From contig SKXR01000105.1 in NCBI GenBank assembly GCA_007128275.1, forward strand, positions 1 to 21,779: DNA of 21,779 nucleotides, read 5' to 3'. The translations under genes and the position numbers were made by a program. The notes beneath the pieces are model-generated. The model made no database searches and was not told the DNA's origin. It was given only the letters and a program-made list of their open reading frames with translations. Shown piece after piece: positions 1 through 8,335 of the stretch. Every line of letters starts with the position of its first letter. The first letter of the stretch is position 1. Origin of the DNA: Kiritimatiellia bacterium (lineage in GTDB: Bacteria; Verrucomicrobiota; Kiritimatiellia; SLAD01).

Positions 1-26
1 GCGGCTTTTTGCGTCTACCAAACGGA

Positions 27-162
27 ATTTGGAATGCGGTGGCAGAGGCCTCCGGAGCGAAGCGAAGGAGGACGGCGACACCGCTTTGGATCAAGTCAAC
101 CAACCACACCATGCCCAAGCCAAAGCGGCGTCGACGCTGCGCTCTGCCGCCGCAGTCCAAAA
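27..162. repeat. Two inverted copies of a dispersed intergenic repeat
   Basis: Bases 27-91 and 118-162 are diverged copies of one sequence in opposite orientation. Each copy runs from a 'tttgga-tgcgg-ggcagag' end to a 'cgac-ccgctttgg' end; the second reads this way on the minus strand. The short ORFs predicted across it have no recognisable protein features. It is probably a small non-autonomous repeat family of this genome. The family name is unknown. Confidence 0.6.
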
Positions 163-488
163 GGGAACAACCGGACAAGCGGCCTTAAGGGCATTGGGGG
201 AATCGGCTTGGGCGGTCCATACAGGCTCTTTATCGCGGTCTACCGGCTAAAGCCGGAACTACCAGCCCCTGACACCCCACGCCCAATGAATCGTCGGTAA
301 AACCGAACGCGCAAACCCCCTAACGGTCTATACCCGTGCGGTGTACTAGATAAGATACACCCCATTACGACCGCGAGGGGCAAGAGGGCGCGAAGGATGT
401 GTCAGGTTTTCCGCCTTTCCCCGACTGATGTAAGAGGGTTTAGGAAGGATAAAGGCGACTCCCACAGGGGAAAAGACGAGGCAGAGCC
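163..488. other. Gene-free leader upstream of the sigma factor gene
   Basis: No convincing coding sequence. It holds a compact hairpin at 244-257 (ccggct / agccgg, 2-nt spacer), a 6-bp inverted repeat at 340-361 (ggtgta / tacacc, 10-nt spacer), and a 7-bp complementary pair around 412-452 (cgccttt / aaaggcg). A weak Shine-Dalgarno (gagg) lies 7 nt before the ATG at 489. I could not place a confident -35/-10 pair. The leader may be a long 5' UTR of the sigma gene, but no known riboswitch was recognised. Confidence 0.4.
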
Positions 489-1313
489 ATGAACGAACCG
501 GACAAGACCATTAAGATCTATTTACGGGAAATCGGTCAAGTCGACCTCTTGACTCCGGCCGATGAAGTCCGTCTGGCGAAACGCATCAAGCGGGGCGACG
601 AAGAAGCCCGCCAACTCATGATCCGCGCCAACCTGCGACTGGTTGTGAAGATCGCGCAGGACTATTCGCGGTACGGACTGCCCCTGCTCGATCTCATTTC
701 CGAAGGCAACATCGGCCTCATGAAAGCGGTGGAGCGGTTTGACCCCAAGAAAGGTGGCAAGCTGAGCACCTACGCCGCATGGTGGATCAAGCAATCCATC
801 AAACGCGCCTTGGCGAATCAAAGCAAGACGATCCGTTTGCCGGCGCATCTCGTCGACAAGATCGCGCGCATGCGCCGCATGCAACACAAGCTGATGGAAG
901 AATACGGACGCGAACCGACCAACGAAGAGTTGGCGGTCGCGCTCGAAGTGAAACCGACCGTGATCAGTCATTGGAAGACCGTGGCCCTACGGCCCACTTC
1001 GCTCGACGCCCCCATCGGCGATGAGGATAGCGGTGAATTTTCCGAGATCGTGGGTGACGACCGGGTACAGAATCCTTTTGACGGCATCAACGATCGACAA
1101 CTCAAGGAAGAGGCGGAGGAATTGCTGGGCAAACTCGAACCGCGCGAACGGACCATACTCAAGTATCGATATGGACTTCAAGGCGCGCGGGTGGAAACGC
1201 TGGAAACCGTTGGAAAACGATTCGACATCACCCGCGAGCGCGTGCGACAAATACAGAACGCCGCGCTTCTTAAGATGCGGGAAATGATGGAAGCCAACGA
1301 ACAGCGAGCCTGA
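489..1313 (+). CDS. Sigma-70 family RNA polymerase sigma factor (RpoD/RpoS-like, short)
   Basis: This is a promoter-recognition subunit of RNA polymerase. The 274-aa product has region 1.2 (YLREIG, residues 11-16) and region 2 with the core-binding and -10-recognition helices (about 42-110, including WWIKQSIKRAL at 98-108). Region 3 covers about 120-195. Region 4 is a helix-turn-helix for the -35 element (about 237-262, ending RERVRQIQNAAL). It lacks the long acidic region 1.1 and the non-conserved insert of large RpoD proteins. It could therefore be a group 2 factor or a compact primary sigma; the sequence alone does not decide. The ATG at 489 follows a GAGG at 7 nt. apt starts 20 nt after the stop, so the two are probably co-transcribed. 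Confidence 0.93.
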   Translation: MNEPDKTIKIYLREIGQVDLLTPADEVRLAKRIKRGDEEARQLMIRANLRLVVKIAQDYSRYGLPLLDLISEGNIGLMKAVERFDPKKGGKLSTYAAWWIKQSIKRALANQSKTIRLPAHLVDKIARMRRMQHKLMEEYGREPTNEELAVALEVKPTVISHWKTVALRPTSLDAPIGDEDSGEFSEIVGDDRVQNPFDGINDRQLKEEAEELLGKLEPRERTILKYRYGLQGARVETLETVGKRFDITRERVRQIQNAALLKMREMMEANEQRA

Positions 1314-1333
1314 TCGACAGAAAGGATCCGCCC

Positions 1334-1855
1334 ATGAGCCTGGACAAACTGACCGCCGCCATTCGCGATGTACCCGATTTCCCGAAGGAAGGGATCGTCT
1401 TCAAGGATATCACCCCCATCCTTTCCGATCCCGCCCTCTTCCGGGCCGCGGTGGACCTGATGACGGAACGCCATCGCGGTGCAGGCGTGATCAAAGTGGC
1501 CGCCATCGAAGCGCGCGGTTTCATATTCGGCACGGGCGTGGCCCGCGAACTGGATGCGGGCTTTATCCCGATCCGCAAGCAAGGCAAATTGCCGTATAAG
1601 GCCATCGAAGCCTCGTACGACCTCGAATACGGGTCGGCCACCTTGGCCATGCACATCGACGCCGTGCAAAAAGGCGATCGCGTGTTGTTGATCGACGATC
1701 TACTCGCCACGGGCGGCACCGCGCAAGCTTGCGTGGGCATGATCGAAGAACTCGGCGGCATTGTGCACGCGGCGGATTTTCTGATCGAACTCGATTTCTT
1801 GAAAGGACGCGAAAAACTCGCCGGCTACGATGTGCACACCTATATCCATTGTTGA
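1334..1855 (+). CDS. apt: Adenine phosphoribosyltransferase
   Basis: The enzyme converts adenine and PRPP to AMP and pyrophosphate in cytosolic purine salvage. The 173-aa length is normal for the family. Diagnostic segments are the N-terminal VPDFPKEGIVFKDITP region (residues 13-28), the IEARGFIFG stretch (58-66), and the PRPP-binding loop VLLIDDLLATGGT at 117-129. The start at 1334 is supported by AAAGGA about 7 nt upstream. The gene follows the sigma factor by 20 nt, suggesting one transcript, although no functional link between them is evident. It ends normally at TGA 1853-1855, with no sign of damage. Confidence 0.96.
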   Translation: MSLDKLTAAIRDVPDFPKEGIVFKDITPILSDPALFRAAVDLMTERHRGAGVIKVAAIEARGFIFGTGVARELDAGFIPIRKQGKLPYKAIEASYDLEYGSATLAMHIDAVQKGDRVLLIDDLLATGGTAQACVGMIEELGGIVHAADFLIELDFLKGREKLAGYDVHTYIHC

Positions 1856-1946
1856 GGCCACGCCGGCCGGCTTTCCGGGTGCTCGGTGTTCGATATCCGG
1901 CCCTCGTACTTCTCGACGAACGAACAGCTTCCCCTTGATCCAACGC

Positions 1947-3413
1947 ATGCCGGGTTTCTTCGCCCTGGTGATCGGGCTATTCATCGCCTTTGCCGCCTCC
2001 GCCGAGGCCGTGACAGTCCGGCTCGAAGGCGACCGCCTCTGGCTTCAGGCGGAAGACGCCTCGCTACAAGCGGTCTTGCATGGATTTGTGCATGCCGACG
2101 TGCGCGTACAGCTGGATCCCGCACTGGAGGACGTCCGCATCTCGGCGGATATCCAGGACGCGGACGCCGAGCGGGTGTTGGCGGAGTTGTTTGACCCGGT
2201 AGGATACGTATTGATCTGGGACGTCATGGACGGACCGCTCGGCACGTGGCCGAAACTGGCGGAGATCCAGGTGTTTCGACCCGGTAACCGCGAAGAGATA
2301 CGTCCCTTACAGGATCCGGACTCGTTTCAGGTCGTTACTATGCCCGACGGAAGCGGCATCGAATACATCGCCGACGAAATCCTGATCGGATTCGCGCCCG
2401 GCTCGGATCCGGACGCCATCCGCCTCCTCATCCGGCAGATCGGCGGGACCGTCGTGGAAAGTATTCCCGAACTGGGCGTCTATCGGATTCGGCTACCGCT
2501 TGGAACCAATGTGCCCGCCCTCATCGATCAACTCGCGCGCAACGCCTTGGTCGCGGAGGTCGAACCCAATTTCGCCTATCGCATGCCGACACCGACCATC
2601 GTCCCGGATCGCGGCGCCCCTCCATCGGACATCCCCGTACGCAGGCCGCGAGACGGCGCGCCGCCCATCGCCGTGCTCGATTCGGGACTGACAATGCGCC
2701 CGGACATGGAGGGATTGATTGTCGGCGGATTCAACGCGCTCCATCCGGACCGCCCCCCCACGGACACGGCGGGGCACGGCACCCAGATGGCACTGATCGG
2801 CACCGGCGCGGTACGGCCCGGCGGCTTGGAAGGCGGCGACGGCGTGCCGGTCATTCCTATCCGGGCGTTCAACGACGACGGCATCACTTCCAACTTTGCC
2901 CAGATGCGCAGCCTCTATTACGCGGCGGACCAAGGGGCGTCGGTCCTAAACATGAGTTGGGGGTCACCCGCCAACAGCGCCTTCCTGGAACACGCCGTGG
3001 CGGAAGCGGTCCGCGCGGGCATGCTCGTCGTGGGTTCCGCAGGCAACGAGCCCTTGAACAAACCCATGTATCCCGCCGCCTATCCCGACGTTATCGGAGT
3101 CAGCGCCGCCCTCCCGGACGGCTCGCCGTGGCCGCAAACCAATTATGGTGATTTCATATTCGTCGCCGCGCCGGGCACCGCGACGTTCCCCGTCGGCTAT
3201 CAAGGCGAACCCGGCTCGTACGCGGGCACGTCCATTGCCGCCGCCACGGTTTCCCACGCGCTCGGCTTGTATTATGAGCGGCATCCCGGCGCCACACCAA
3301 GACAAGCCCGGGACGCGCTGAGACGAGCCGTTACCGTGGAAGGACAGGCTTGGGACCCGCATCGCGGCCACGGGGTACTCGACCAAGAGGCGTTGGAACG
3401 GTTGCTGCGCTAG
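1947..3413 (+). CDS. Secreted subtilisin-like serine protease (peptidase S8) with STN-like N-terminal domain
   Basis: A 488-aa exported protease. The signal peptide covers about residues 1-20 (hydrophobic, ending ASAEA). Residues about 24-92 resemble an STN/secretin-type short domain: a strand, ASLQAVLHGF, 'VRVQLDP', then 'DADAERVLAELF'. Residues about 138-212 look like a fervidolysin-type propeptide (DEILIGFAPGSD ... EVEPNFAY). The S8 catalytic domain has Asp245 (VLDSG), His277 (GHGT), oxyanion Asn367 (SAGNE) and Ser429 (GTSIA), so it should be active. The reading frame is open back to 1830, inside apt. I chose ATG 1947 because it gives a signal peptide at once; an in-frame TTG at 1935 would add an Arg. 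Neither has a clear Shine-Dalgarno. The substrate is unknown. Confidence 0.9.
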   Translation: MPGFFALVIGLFIAFAASAEAVTVRLEGDRLWLQAEDASLQAVLHGFVHADVRVQLDPALEDVRISADIQDADAERVLAELFDPVGYVLIWDVMDGPLGTWPKLAEIQVFRPGNREEIRPLQDPDSFQVVTMPDGSGIEYIADEILIGFAPGSDPDAIRLLIRQIGGTVVESIPELGVYRIRLPLGTNVPALIDQLARNALVAEVEPNFAYRMPTPTIVPDRGAPPSDIPVRRPRDGAPPIAVLDSGLTMRPDMEGLIVGGFNALHPDRPPTDTAGHGTQMALIGTGAVRPGGLEGGDGVPVIPIRAFNDDGITSNFAQMRSLYYAADQGASVLNMSWGSPANSAFLEHAVAEAVRAGMLVVGSAGNEPLNKPMYPAAYPDVIGVSAALPDGSPWPQTNYGDFIFVAAPGTATFPVGYQGEPGSYAGTSIAAATVSHALGLYYERHPGATPRQARDALRRAVTVEGQAWDPHRGHGVLDQEALERLLR

Positions 3414-3429
3414 AGGAGCACCGTGGCGG

Positions 3430-3464
3430 ACACTGACCACTGAATACTGAATACTGAACACTAC
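3430..3464. repeat. Heptanucleotide tandem array (5 units)
   Basis: Five consecutive 7-mers read acactga, ccactga, atactga, atactga, acactac. The array fills the gap between the convergent protease and PUR-domain genes and overlaps the stop codon of the latter. Its period of 7 is shared with three other intergenic arrays in the window. Confidence 0.8.
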
Positions 3465-3673
3465 TCTTCCCCGTCCCCCGGCGCTGCTTCAAGCACCCGA
3501 CCCAGCGCTTCCTGAAGCGTTCTCAACCCCGATGCCGGAATGACGATGGCGTCCCGACGACCACCGACATCCTCCGTGATCCTCAAGAAACGGCCTCGTT
3601 GATTCTCTCTCAGATCAAGGAAGAACACCTTGCGCTCAACCTGAAACTTCTCACTCGCCAATTCATTGTCCAC
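3461..3673 (-). CDS. PUR-domain (DUF3276) nucleic-acid-binding protein
   Basis: A small protein, 70 aa from the chosen start. It carries the bacterial PUR-alpha-like repeat: ERKVFFLDLRENQRGRFLRITE, then a strand and the helix LRTLQEALGRVLE. Family members such as Borrelia BpuR bind single-stranded DNA or RNA and act as regulators, so a regulatory role is inferred only. I prefer the GTG at 3673 because a purine-rich GGAGGGAGGG ribosome-binding site ends 6 nt upstream. An in-frame GTG at 3727 would give 88 aa with a less conserved front end. It is convergent to the protease gene, and its stop lies in the heptamer array. Confidence 0.72.
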   Translation of the reverse strand: MDNELASEKFQVERKVFFLDLRENQRGRFLRITEDVGGRRDAIVIPASGLRTLQEALGRVLEAAPGDGEE

Positions 3674-3690
3674 GGTTCGCCCTCCCTCCT

Positions 3691-3909
3691 TTACCTGCAC
3701 GTCAGGTTCCGGAAGCAGTATACCCACAAAACGCCGCGATGCTTAGTGCGGTTTAGGTCGATCTGTAGCCCCTCACGGCGTACCCGGAAGGTATCGCACA
3801 GCGCCTTTACCGTATGGAAGTGTTTGCTGCGCTTCTGTTTAACTCGCTCGTGTTCCTCGACTACGAGCACCCATTTACTCGTCATGGCCTGCATGCTTGT
3901 TTTCCTCAT
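3691..3909 (-). CDS. Small hypothetical ORF upstream of the PUR-domain gene
   Basis: A 72-aa ORF, basic, with no signal peptide or membrane segment. Its stop lies 17 nt before the chosen start of the PUR-domain gene, so the two could be co-transcribed. The ATG at 3909 has a GGAGG about 10 nt upstream, the main support for translation. The middle (VVEEHERVKQKRSKHFHTVKAL) is amphipathic and Lys/Arg-rich, and the end is Cys- and Trp-containing. I recognise no family. It may be a genuine small DNA-binding-type protein, a remnant of a longer gene, or a chance ORF. Confidence 0.33.
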   Translation of the reverse strand: MRKTSMQAMTSKWVLVVEEHERVKQKRSKHFHTVKALCDTFRVRREGLQIDLNRTKHRGVLWVYCFRNLTCR

Positions 3910-4008
3910 TGATAACAGTCCTCCATGGCAGGATTCGTGGTTTTTCGTCGAACTCACGATCCTGCCGGACTGTTACCGAAAATGGTGAAGAACTACACTG
4001 GGAGGGGT

Positions 4009-4030
4009 GGCCCCGCGCCTTGGCGGGGCC
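4009..4030. repeat. GC-rich hairpin (8-bp stem)
   Basis: Perfect 8-bp stem ggccccgc / gcggggcc with a 6-nt loop, in the gap between the divergent small ORF and transporter genes. No T-run follows on either strand, so it is not a canonical intrinsic terminator. Confidence 0.55.
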
Positions 4031-4113
4031 GGGGTGGGTGGGGCAATATACCGAAAAAGAATTGGGCAAAGGCCTCAGATTCCCGAAAGATCTAAGTTCT
4101 TCTCCGAGGCCCA

Positions 4114-4130
4114 CCTGAACCCTGAACCCT
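4114..4130. repeat. Heptanucleotide repeat (cctgaac, 2.4 units)
   Basis: Two perfect cctgaac units followed by cct, just upstream of the transporter promoter. The same 7-mer appears in inverse complement as gggttca at 15247-15260. Confidence 0.7.
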
Positions 4131-4134
4131 CATC

Positions 4135-4163
4135 TTGACAACACGCGCATTTCCCCGCATAAA
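4135..4163 (+). promoter_or_regulatory. Sigma-70-type promoter for the queuosine-precursor transporter
   Basis: A perfect -35 TTGACA (4135-4140), a 17-nt spacer, and a -10 CATAAA (4158-4163, 4 of 6 consensus). The start site would be near 4170, giving a leader of about 55 nt. No preQ1 riboswitch motif was recognised in that leader. Confidence 0.6.
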
Positions 4164-4225
4164 CGCTCGGTTCACACATACGGCGGTCGCAGCCCCCCGC
4201 CTCATCAAAACTGAAGGAGCCTGTT

Positions 4226-4864
4226 GTGTCATCGCATTCCCCGTCCCCGTCGCCACCCGCCCTGGCGCCCATCGCCATCGTGGTCATTGCCGTCTACGCC
4301 GCCACGCAACTGCTGGCGGACATCGCGAGCCTGAAGATTGGCGTGGTGTTTGGTCTCGCCGTCGATATGGGCACTTTCATCTTCCCGATCACCTTTACCC
4401 TGCGCGATCTGGCGCACAAGGTCCTCGGACGCCGCCACACGCGGGTGCTAATCGTCACGGCGGCCCTGATCAATCTCGTCGCCGTGCTGTACCTGATCGG
4501 CGTCGCTCAAACGCCCAGCGACGACGGATGGGGGCTCGGAGCGGAGTACGCGGCCATCTTCACGCCCGTGTGGCGGATCGTGGTCTTCTCCATCGTTGCC
4601 CAGATCATCAGCCAGTTGATCAATACCGAGGTCTACCACTGGTTTGTCGTCCGCGTCACGCGTCGATACCAATGGCTGCGGGTACTGATCAGCAATACCG
4701 TGAGCATCCCGATCGACAACCTCATTTTCGTGGTCGGCGCCTTCGGATGGGCGATGCCGTGGAGTACGGTCTGGGACATCTTTCTTTTCGGACTCCTTGT
4801 CAAATACGGCGTGATGCTCTTCAGCATCCCGCTGATCTATACCACGCGCTACGACGTCGACTGA
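4226..4864 (+). CDS. yhhQ: Queuosine precursor transporter, YhhQ/DUF165 (Vut_1) family
   Basis: An inner-membrane protein of 212 aa with about six hydrophobic segments (roughly residues 14-33, 43-60, 73-94, 112-135, 160-178, 185-203). Family hallmarks are the VDMGTFIFPITFTLRDL segment after the second helix and the QIISQLINTEVY and ISNTVSIPIDNLIF segments. Family members import queuosine precursors (preQ0/preQ1) used for tRNA wobble modification. The GTG start at 4226 has AAGGAG 6 nt upstream. No queuosine biosynthesis genes are adjacent, which fits a salvage role. Its own promoter lies at 4135-4163. Confidence 0.9.
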   Translation: MSSHSPSPSPPALAPIAIVVIAVYAATQLLADIASLKIGVVFGLAVDMGTFIFPITFTLRDLAHKVLGRRHTRVLIVTAALINLVAVLYLIGVAQTPSDDGWGLGAEYAAIFTPVWRIVVFSIVAQIISQLINTEVYHWFVVRVTRRYQWLRVLISNTVSIPIDNLIFVVGAFGWAMPWSTVWDIFLFGLLVKYGVMLFSIPLIYTTRYDVD

Positions 4865-4874
4865 ATAAAGCGAA

Positions 4875-4903
4875 TTGTAACGTGCGATGCGATGCGCTAA
4901 GAT
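4875..4903 (+). promoter_or_regulatory. Candidate promoter of the hybrid histidine kinase
   Basis: TTGTAA (4875-4880), a 17-nt spacer, then TAAGAT (4898-4903); each hexamer matches 4 of 6 consensus positions. The implied leader is only about 15 nt before ATG 4926, just enough for the GAGGA ribosome-binding site. The spacer contains the direct repeat gatgc-gatgc. Confidence 0.4.
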
Positions 4904-4925
4904 CCCCGGTCATGAGGAATGATCC

Positions 4926-7496
4926 ATGACCTTGCGCCTCAAGACGGCATTGCTGATTATGCTGACCTTCGCGCTCCTTTTCACGGGTATGATTGTCACG
5001 GCATATCGCGTGCTCAACGAAGGGTTTCTGCGTATTGAGGAAGATTTTTCATTTCAATCCTCACAGCGTCTCCATGCCGGCATCGAAAGCCTGGAGGATG
5101 TCCTGCGCTCGTTGTCCGGCGACTGGGCGCATTGGGACGACACCTACGACTTCGTACTGACCGCCGACCCTTCCTACGTGGAGGAGAACCTCACGGCCCT
5201 TTCTCTCGCCAACCTCAATTTGAATCTCGTGGTGATCCTGGACACCGAGGGATCAATCGTGTTCGGCACGGGCTTTGACTTGGAAGAGCAAGCGAAGATG
5301 GATTTGCCTTCCGGGATTCAACGGTATATCGAATCCGGAGACCCGCTGGTTACACACGACCCGGACGATCCCGACAGTTGCCATACGGGCGTGCTCGCCC
5401 TGAAAGAGAAAGTCGCGATTGTCGCGTCCCGTCCCATCCTGGATAATCACATGGAAGGCCCGTCGCGCGGCGTCCTGATCTTCGGATTCTATCTTGATCA
5501 CGTCCTCGTTGGGCGGCTGGAAAGCGCTTTGCGCCATCCATTGCACTTTCAACCGGTTCAAGAAACCACGCTGGACCCCTTTCATCAGGATGTCCTGCGC
5601 AGACTGACCCGGAAAAACCTCTCCCACGTCTCCGACTTCACACCCGACCACCTGCAAGGCTACACCTTGATCAACGACATCGAAGGGGAACCCGCCCTGC
5701 TGGCCCGGTATACGTTGCCGCGGGACATTTACCGGGAAGGACGGCGCAGCGTCCAAATTCTGGCGACTTGGATGTTGCTTTCCGGGATCGCCTTCGGCTT
5801 GGTGGTCTTTGCCGTGCTGCATCGTTTCGTCTTGTCGCGTATTGCGCGCATCGCGCATGGCGCGGAAGCGATTCGGAAAAATCCCGGCATGGCCGCTTCG
5901 ATCGAGACGGAAGGGCGCGATGAAATCGCGGCGCTTGGACACTCGCTCAACGGCATGCTGGACGCGATCCGCGATTCTCACCTCCGATTGGCCTCCGAGA
6001 AGGAACAATTGTCCGTAACCCTCCGCTCCATCGGGGACGGGGTGATCGCGACGGACGCCGAGGGCCGCATCCGCCTCATGAACCGGGTGGCCGAATGGTT
6101 CATCGGCCGGACGGAGGCGGATGCGGCGGGTCAGTTGCTGTCGGACGCGGTCAACCTCTTTGACGAGAGGACCCGCGACCTGCTGGCCAATCCGGTCGCC
6201 CCCTTTCTGGAGGCCCCTGCATCGGCCGCCCCGTCACGCCAGGTCATTCTCGTTCCGCACAGCGGCGAAGAACGTCTTATCGAATTGAGAGGCGCGGCCG
6301 TACTCGATGAAGCCGGCCGGCCCACCGGCGTCGTGCTGGTGTTCCGGGACATCACCGAGTCCCGGCGCATTGCGGAAGACCGGTTGCAGGCCAATAAGCT
6401 GGAGTCATTAGGCGTGTTGGCGGGCGGCATTGCGCATGACTTCAACAACATTCTCACGGCCATTACCGCCAACATCTCCATGGCTCGAATCAACATGGAG
6501 CAAACGGACGAATTCGAGGAATATCTGGCGAGCGCCGAGCAAGCCGCCATGGATGCCACCGGCCTGACACACCAGTTGCTGACGTTCGCGAAAGGAGGAG
6601 AGCCGGTCAAACGCCTGATGAACCTCCATGAACTGATACGCGAATCCGCCACCCTGGCGGCGCGAGGGCGCCCGGCGAAGTGTGAGTGCGACATCGCGGA
6701 CAGTTTATGGCCCGCGCATGTGGACGACGGACAAATCAGGCAGGTCCTGCACAACCTGGTCATCAACGCCGCCGACGCCATGCCGACCGGCGGCGTGATA
6801 CGCGTATCCGCGCATAACGCGGAGCGCGGGCACAGCCCGGCGGACACGCCTACGATATGCATCTCGGTGGAAGACCAGGGAACCGGCATTCCCGACGCCC
6901 ACCGGGACAGGATCTTCGACCCGTATTTTACCACCAAACAAAAAGGTAGCGGCCTGGGGCTGGCCACGACCTACTCCATCGTCCGGAAACACGACGGGTA
7001 TATACAACTGCAATCCACCAGCGGCAAGGGAAGCCGGTTCGAGGTCTATCTCCCGGCCGCACCGGATGAATCGCCCGCGCACACCGGTCGATCCGACAAA
7101 ATCGTCCGGGGAACGGGTCGCATTCTCGTCGTGGACGATCAGGCGGATATCCTGAAAGTGGTCTCCAGCGTCCTGAAACGTGCGGGCTACACCACGACAA
7201 CAACCGAAGAGGGTTCGGAAGCCGTCAATGAATACCTTGACGCATACCATAGCGGCCAGCCGTTCGACGCCGTATTGATGGACCTGACGATACCCGGCGG
7301 GATGGGAGGACTGGAAACCCTGGCGAAAATGCGCGATATTGATCCGGACGTGCGGGCCATCGTCGCCAGCGGATATTCCAACGACCCGGTCCTTGCCGAT
7401 TTCAAGCGACACGGGTTTCGCGCTGCGTTGGTGAAACCATTCGGCAGCGCCGAGCTGAGCGCCATCGTACGTCAGGTGATCGACAGCACGGAATGA
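4926..7496 (+). CDS. Hybrid sensor histidine kinase, CHASE4-HAMP-PAS-HisKA-HATPase-REC
   Basis: An 856-aa membrane sensor. TM1 is at residues about 7-28. An extracytoplasmic CHASE4-type sensor covers about 40-265 (WAHWDDTYDFV at 68-77). TM2 is about 275-303, HAMP about 300-352, and PAS about 358-480 (SIGDGVIATDAEGRI). The HisKA phosphoacceptor is His504 (GIAHDFNN). The HATPase has its N box at 610-620, G1 DQGTGIP, F box YFTTK and G2 GSGLGLAT. The REC domain (about 732-852) has phospho-acceptor Asp786 and Lys837 (VKPF). All catalytic residues are present. The ATG follows GAGGA at 7 nt. The signal and output partner are unknown, and no separate response regulator is adjacent. The amrB start follows its stop by 6-9 nt, so co-transcription is likely. 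Confidence 0.94.
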   Translation: MTLRLKTALLIMLTFALLFTGMIVTAYRVLNEGFLRIEEDFSFQSSQRLHAGIESLEDVLRSLSGDWAHWDDTYDFVLTADPSYVEENLTALSLANLNLNLVVILDTEGSIVFGTGFDLEEQAKMDLPSGIQRYIESGDPLVTHDPDDPDSCHTGVLALKEKVAIVASRPILDNHMEGPSRGVLIFGFYLDHVLVGRLESALRHPLHFQPVQETTLDPFHQDVLRRLTRKNLSHVSDFTPDHLQGYTLINDIEGEPALLARYTLPRDIYREGRRSVQILATWMLLSGIAFGLVVFAVLHRFVLSRIARIAHGAEAIRKNPGMAASIETEGRDEIAALGHSLNGMLDAIRDSHLRLASEKEQLSVTLRSIGDGVIATDAEGRIRLMNRVAEWFIGRTEADAAGQLLSDAVNLFDERTRDLLANPVAPFLEAPASAAPSRQVILVPHSGEERLIELRGAAVLDEAGRPTGVVLVFRDITESRRIAEDRLQANKLESLGVLAGGIAHDFNNILTAITANISMARINMEQTDEFEEYLASAEQAAMDATGLTHQLLTFAKGGEPVKRLMNLHELIRESATLAARGRPAKCECDIADSLWPAHVDDGQIRQVLHNLVINAADAMPTGGVIRVSAHNAERGHSPADTPTICISVEDQGTGIPDAHRDRIFDPYFTTKQKGSGLGLATTYSIVRKHDGYIQLQSTSGKGSRFEVYLPAAPDESPAHTGRSDKIVRGTGRILVVDDQADILKVVSSVLKRAGYTTTTTEEGSEAVNEYLDAYHSGQPFDAVLMDLTIPGGMGGLETLAKMRDIDPDVRAIVASGYSNDPVLADFKRHGFRAALVKPFGSAELSAIVRQVIDSTE

Positions 7497-7505
7497 GGAC
7501 ACATG

Positions 7506-8297
7506 ATGAGTCGACGTCCCATACGCACACCGGCCGTCGCCGGCATGTTTTACCCCGCTGAGCCGGAACCGTTGACCGGCATGGTGCACGAATTCCTGAA
7601 CGTCCCGCATGGCTCCGGCCCCGCCCCCAAAGCCATCATCGCGCCGCATGCCGGGTATGTCTATTCCGGCCCTATCGCCGGGACGGCGTATGCGCAATTG
7701 GAAGGAGCCCGATCCATCATCCGGCGCGTCGTCCTCCTCGGCCCCTCGCACCGCGTGCATGTCCGCGGACTTGCCGCCCCGGAATCGGACACCTTCGCCA
7801 TGCCGTTCGGCGACGTACCGGTGGACCGCGCGGCCATCGACGGCCTGGCGGATTTGCCCCAGGTTACGCTCAACGAGGAAGCACACGCGCCGGAACACGG
7901 ACTGGAAGTGCACCTGCCTTTTCTGCAGCTGACACTGGACGAATTTTCCATTGTGCCCTTCGTGGTCGGCGACGCGACACCCGAAGAGGTCGCGGAGGTC
8001 ATCGCGCGGCTGTGGGGCGGACCCGAAACCCTGATCGTGATCAGTTCTGATCTCAGCCATTATCACGATTACGACACTGCGCGGCGCATGGACGAAGCCA
8101 CCTCGAAGGCCATCGAGACCCTGCGCCCGGAAGACATCGGCCCGGAACAGGCCTGCGGCCGTATCCCGATTCAGGGCCTGTTGATCGTGGCGCGCGAAAA
8201 GGGATTGCGCGCGGAGATACTGGATCTGCGCAACTCGGGTGACACAGCCGGCCCGCGCGACCAAGTGGTGGGATACGGAGCCTATGCCGTCGGATAA
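7506..8297 (+). CDS. amrB: AmmeMemoRadiSam system protein B (Memo family)
   Basis: A 263-aa member of the Memo/LigB-like fold family, numbered here from the ATG at 7503. Metal-site-type residues are His49 (IAPHAGYVYSGP), His83 (LGPSH), His132/His137 (EHGLEVH) and Cys218 (QACGR). The segment SSDLSHYHDYDTARRMD is also typical. In bacteria the family occurs with AMMECR1 and a radical-SAM protein; the biochemical role of that trio is not settled. Tandem ATGs lie at 7503 and 7506. I chose 7506 because GAGGA is then 6 nt away instead of 3. It follows the histidine kinase closely and is followed, after a palindromic repeat, by amrA. Confidence 0.92.
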   Translation: MSRRPIRTPAVAGMFYPAEPEPLTGMVHEFLNVPHGSGPAPKAIIAPHAGYVYSGPIAGTAYAQLEGARSIIRRVVLLGPSHRVHVRGLAAPESDTFAMPFGDVPVDRAAIDGLADLPQVTLNEEAHAPEHGLEVHLPFLQLTLDEFSIVPFVVGDATPEEVAEVIARLWGGPETLIVISSDLSHYHDYDTARRMDEATSKAIETLRPEDIGPEQACGRIPIQGLLIVAREKGLRAEILDLRNSGDTAGPRDQVVGYGAYAVG

Positions 8298-8335
8298 TCG
8301 AACGAGGGATGCGGACTCATGCGCACCCCTCTTAT

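Noticed and set aside
29..300. Two short plus-strand ORFs at the window start
   Set aside because: They lie within dispersed repeat sequence and have no ribosome-binding site or protein motif.
4164..4225. preQ1 riboswitch before the queuosine-precursor transporter
   Set aside because: The leader lacks the short H-type pseudoknot pattern and A-rich tail expected of preQ1-I; nothing else matched.
4135..4929. 264-aa ORF in another frame over the transporter
   Set aside because: Arg/His/Pro-rich translation typical of a shifted frame; the transporter frame has clear family motifs and a ribosome-binding site.
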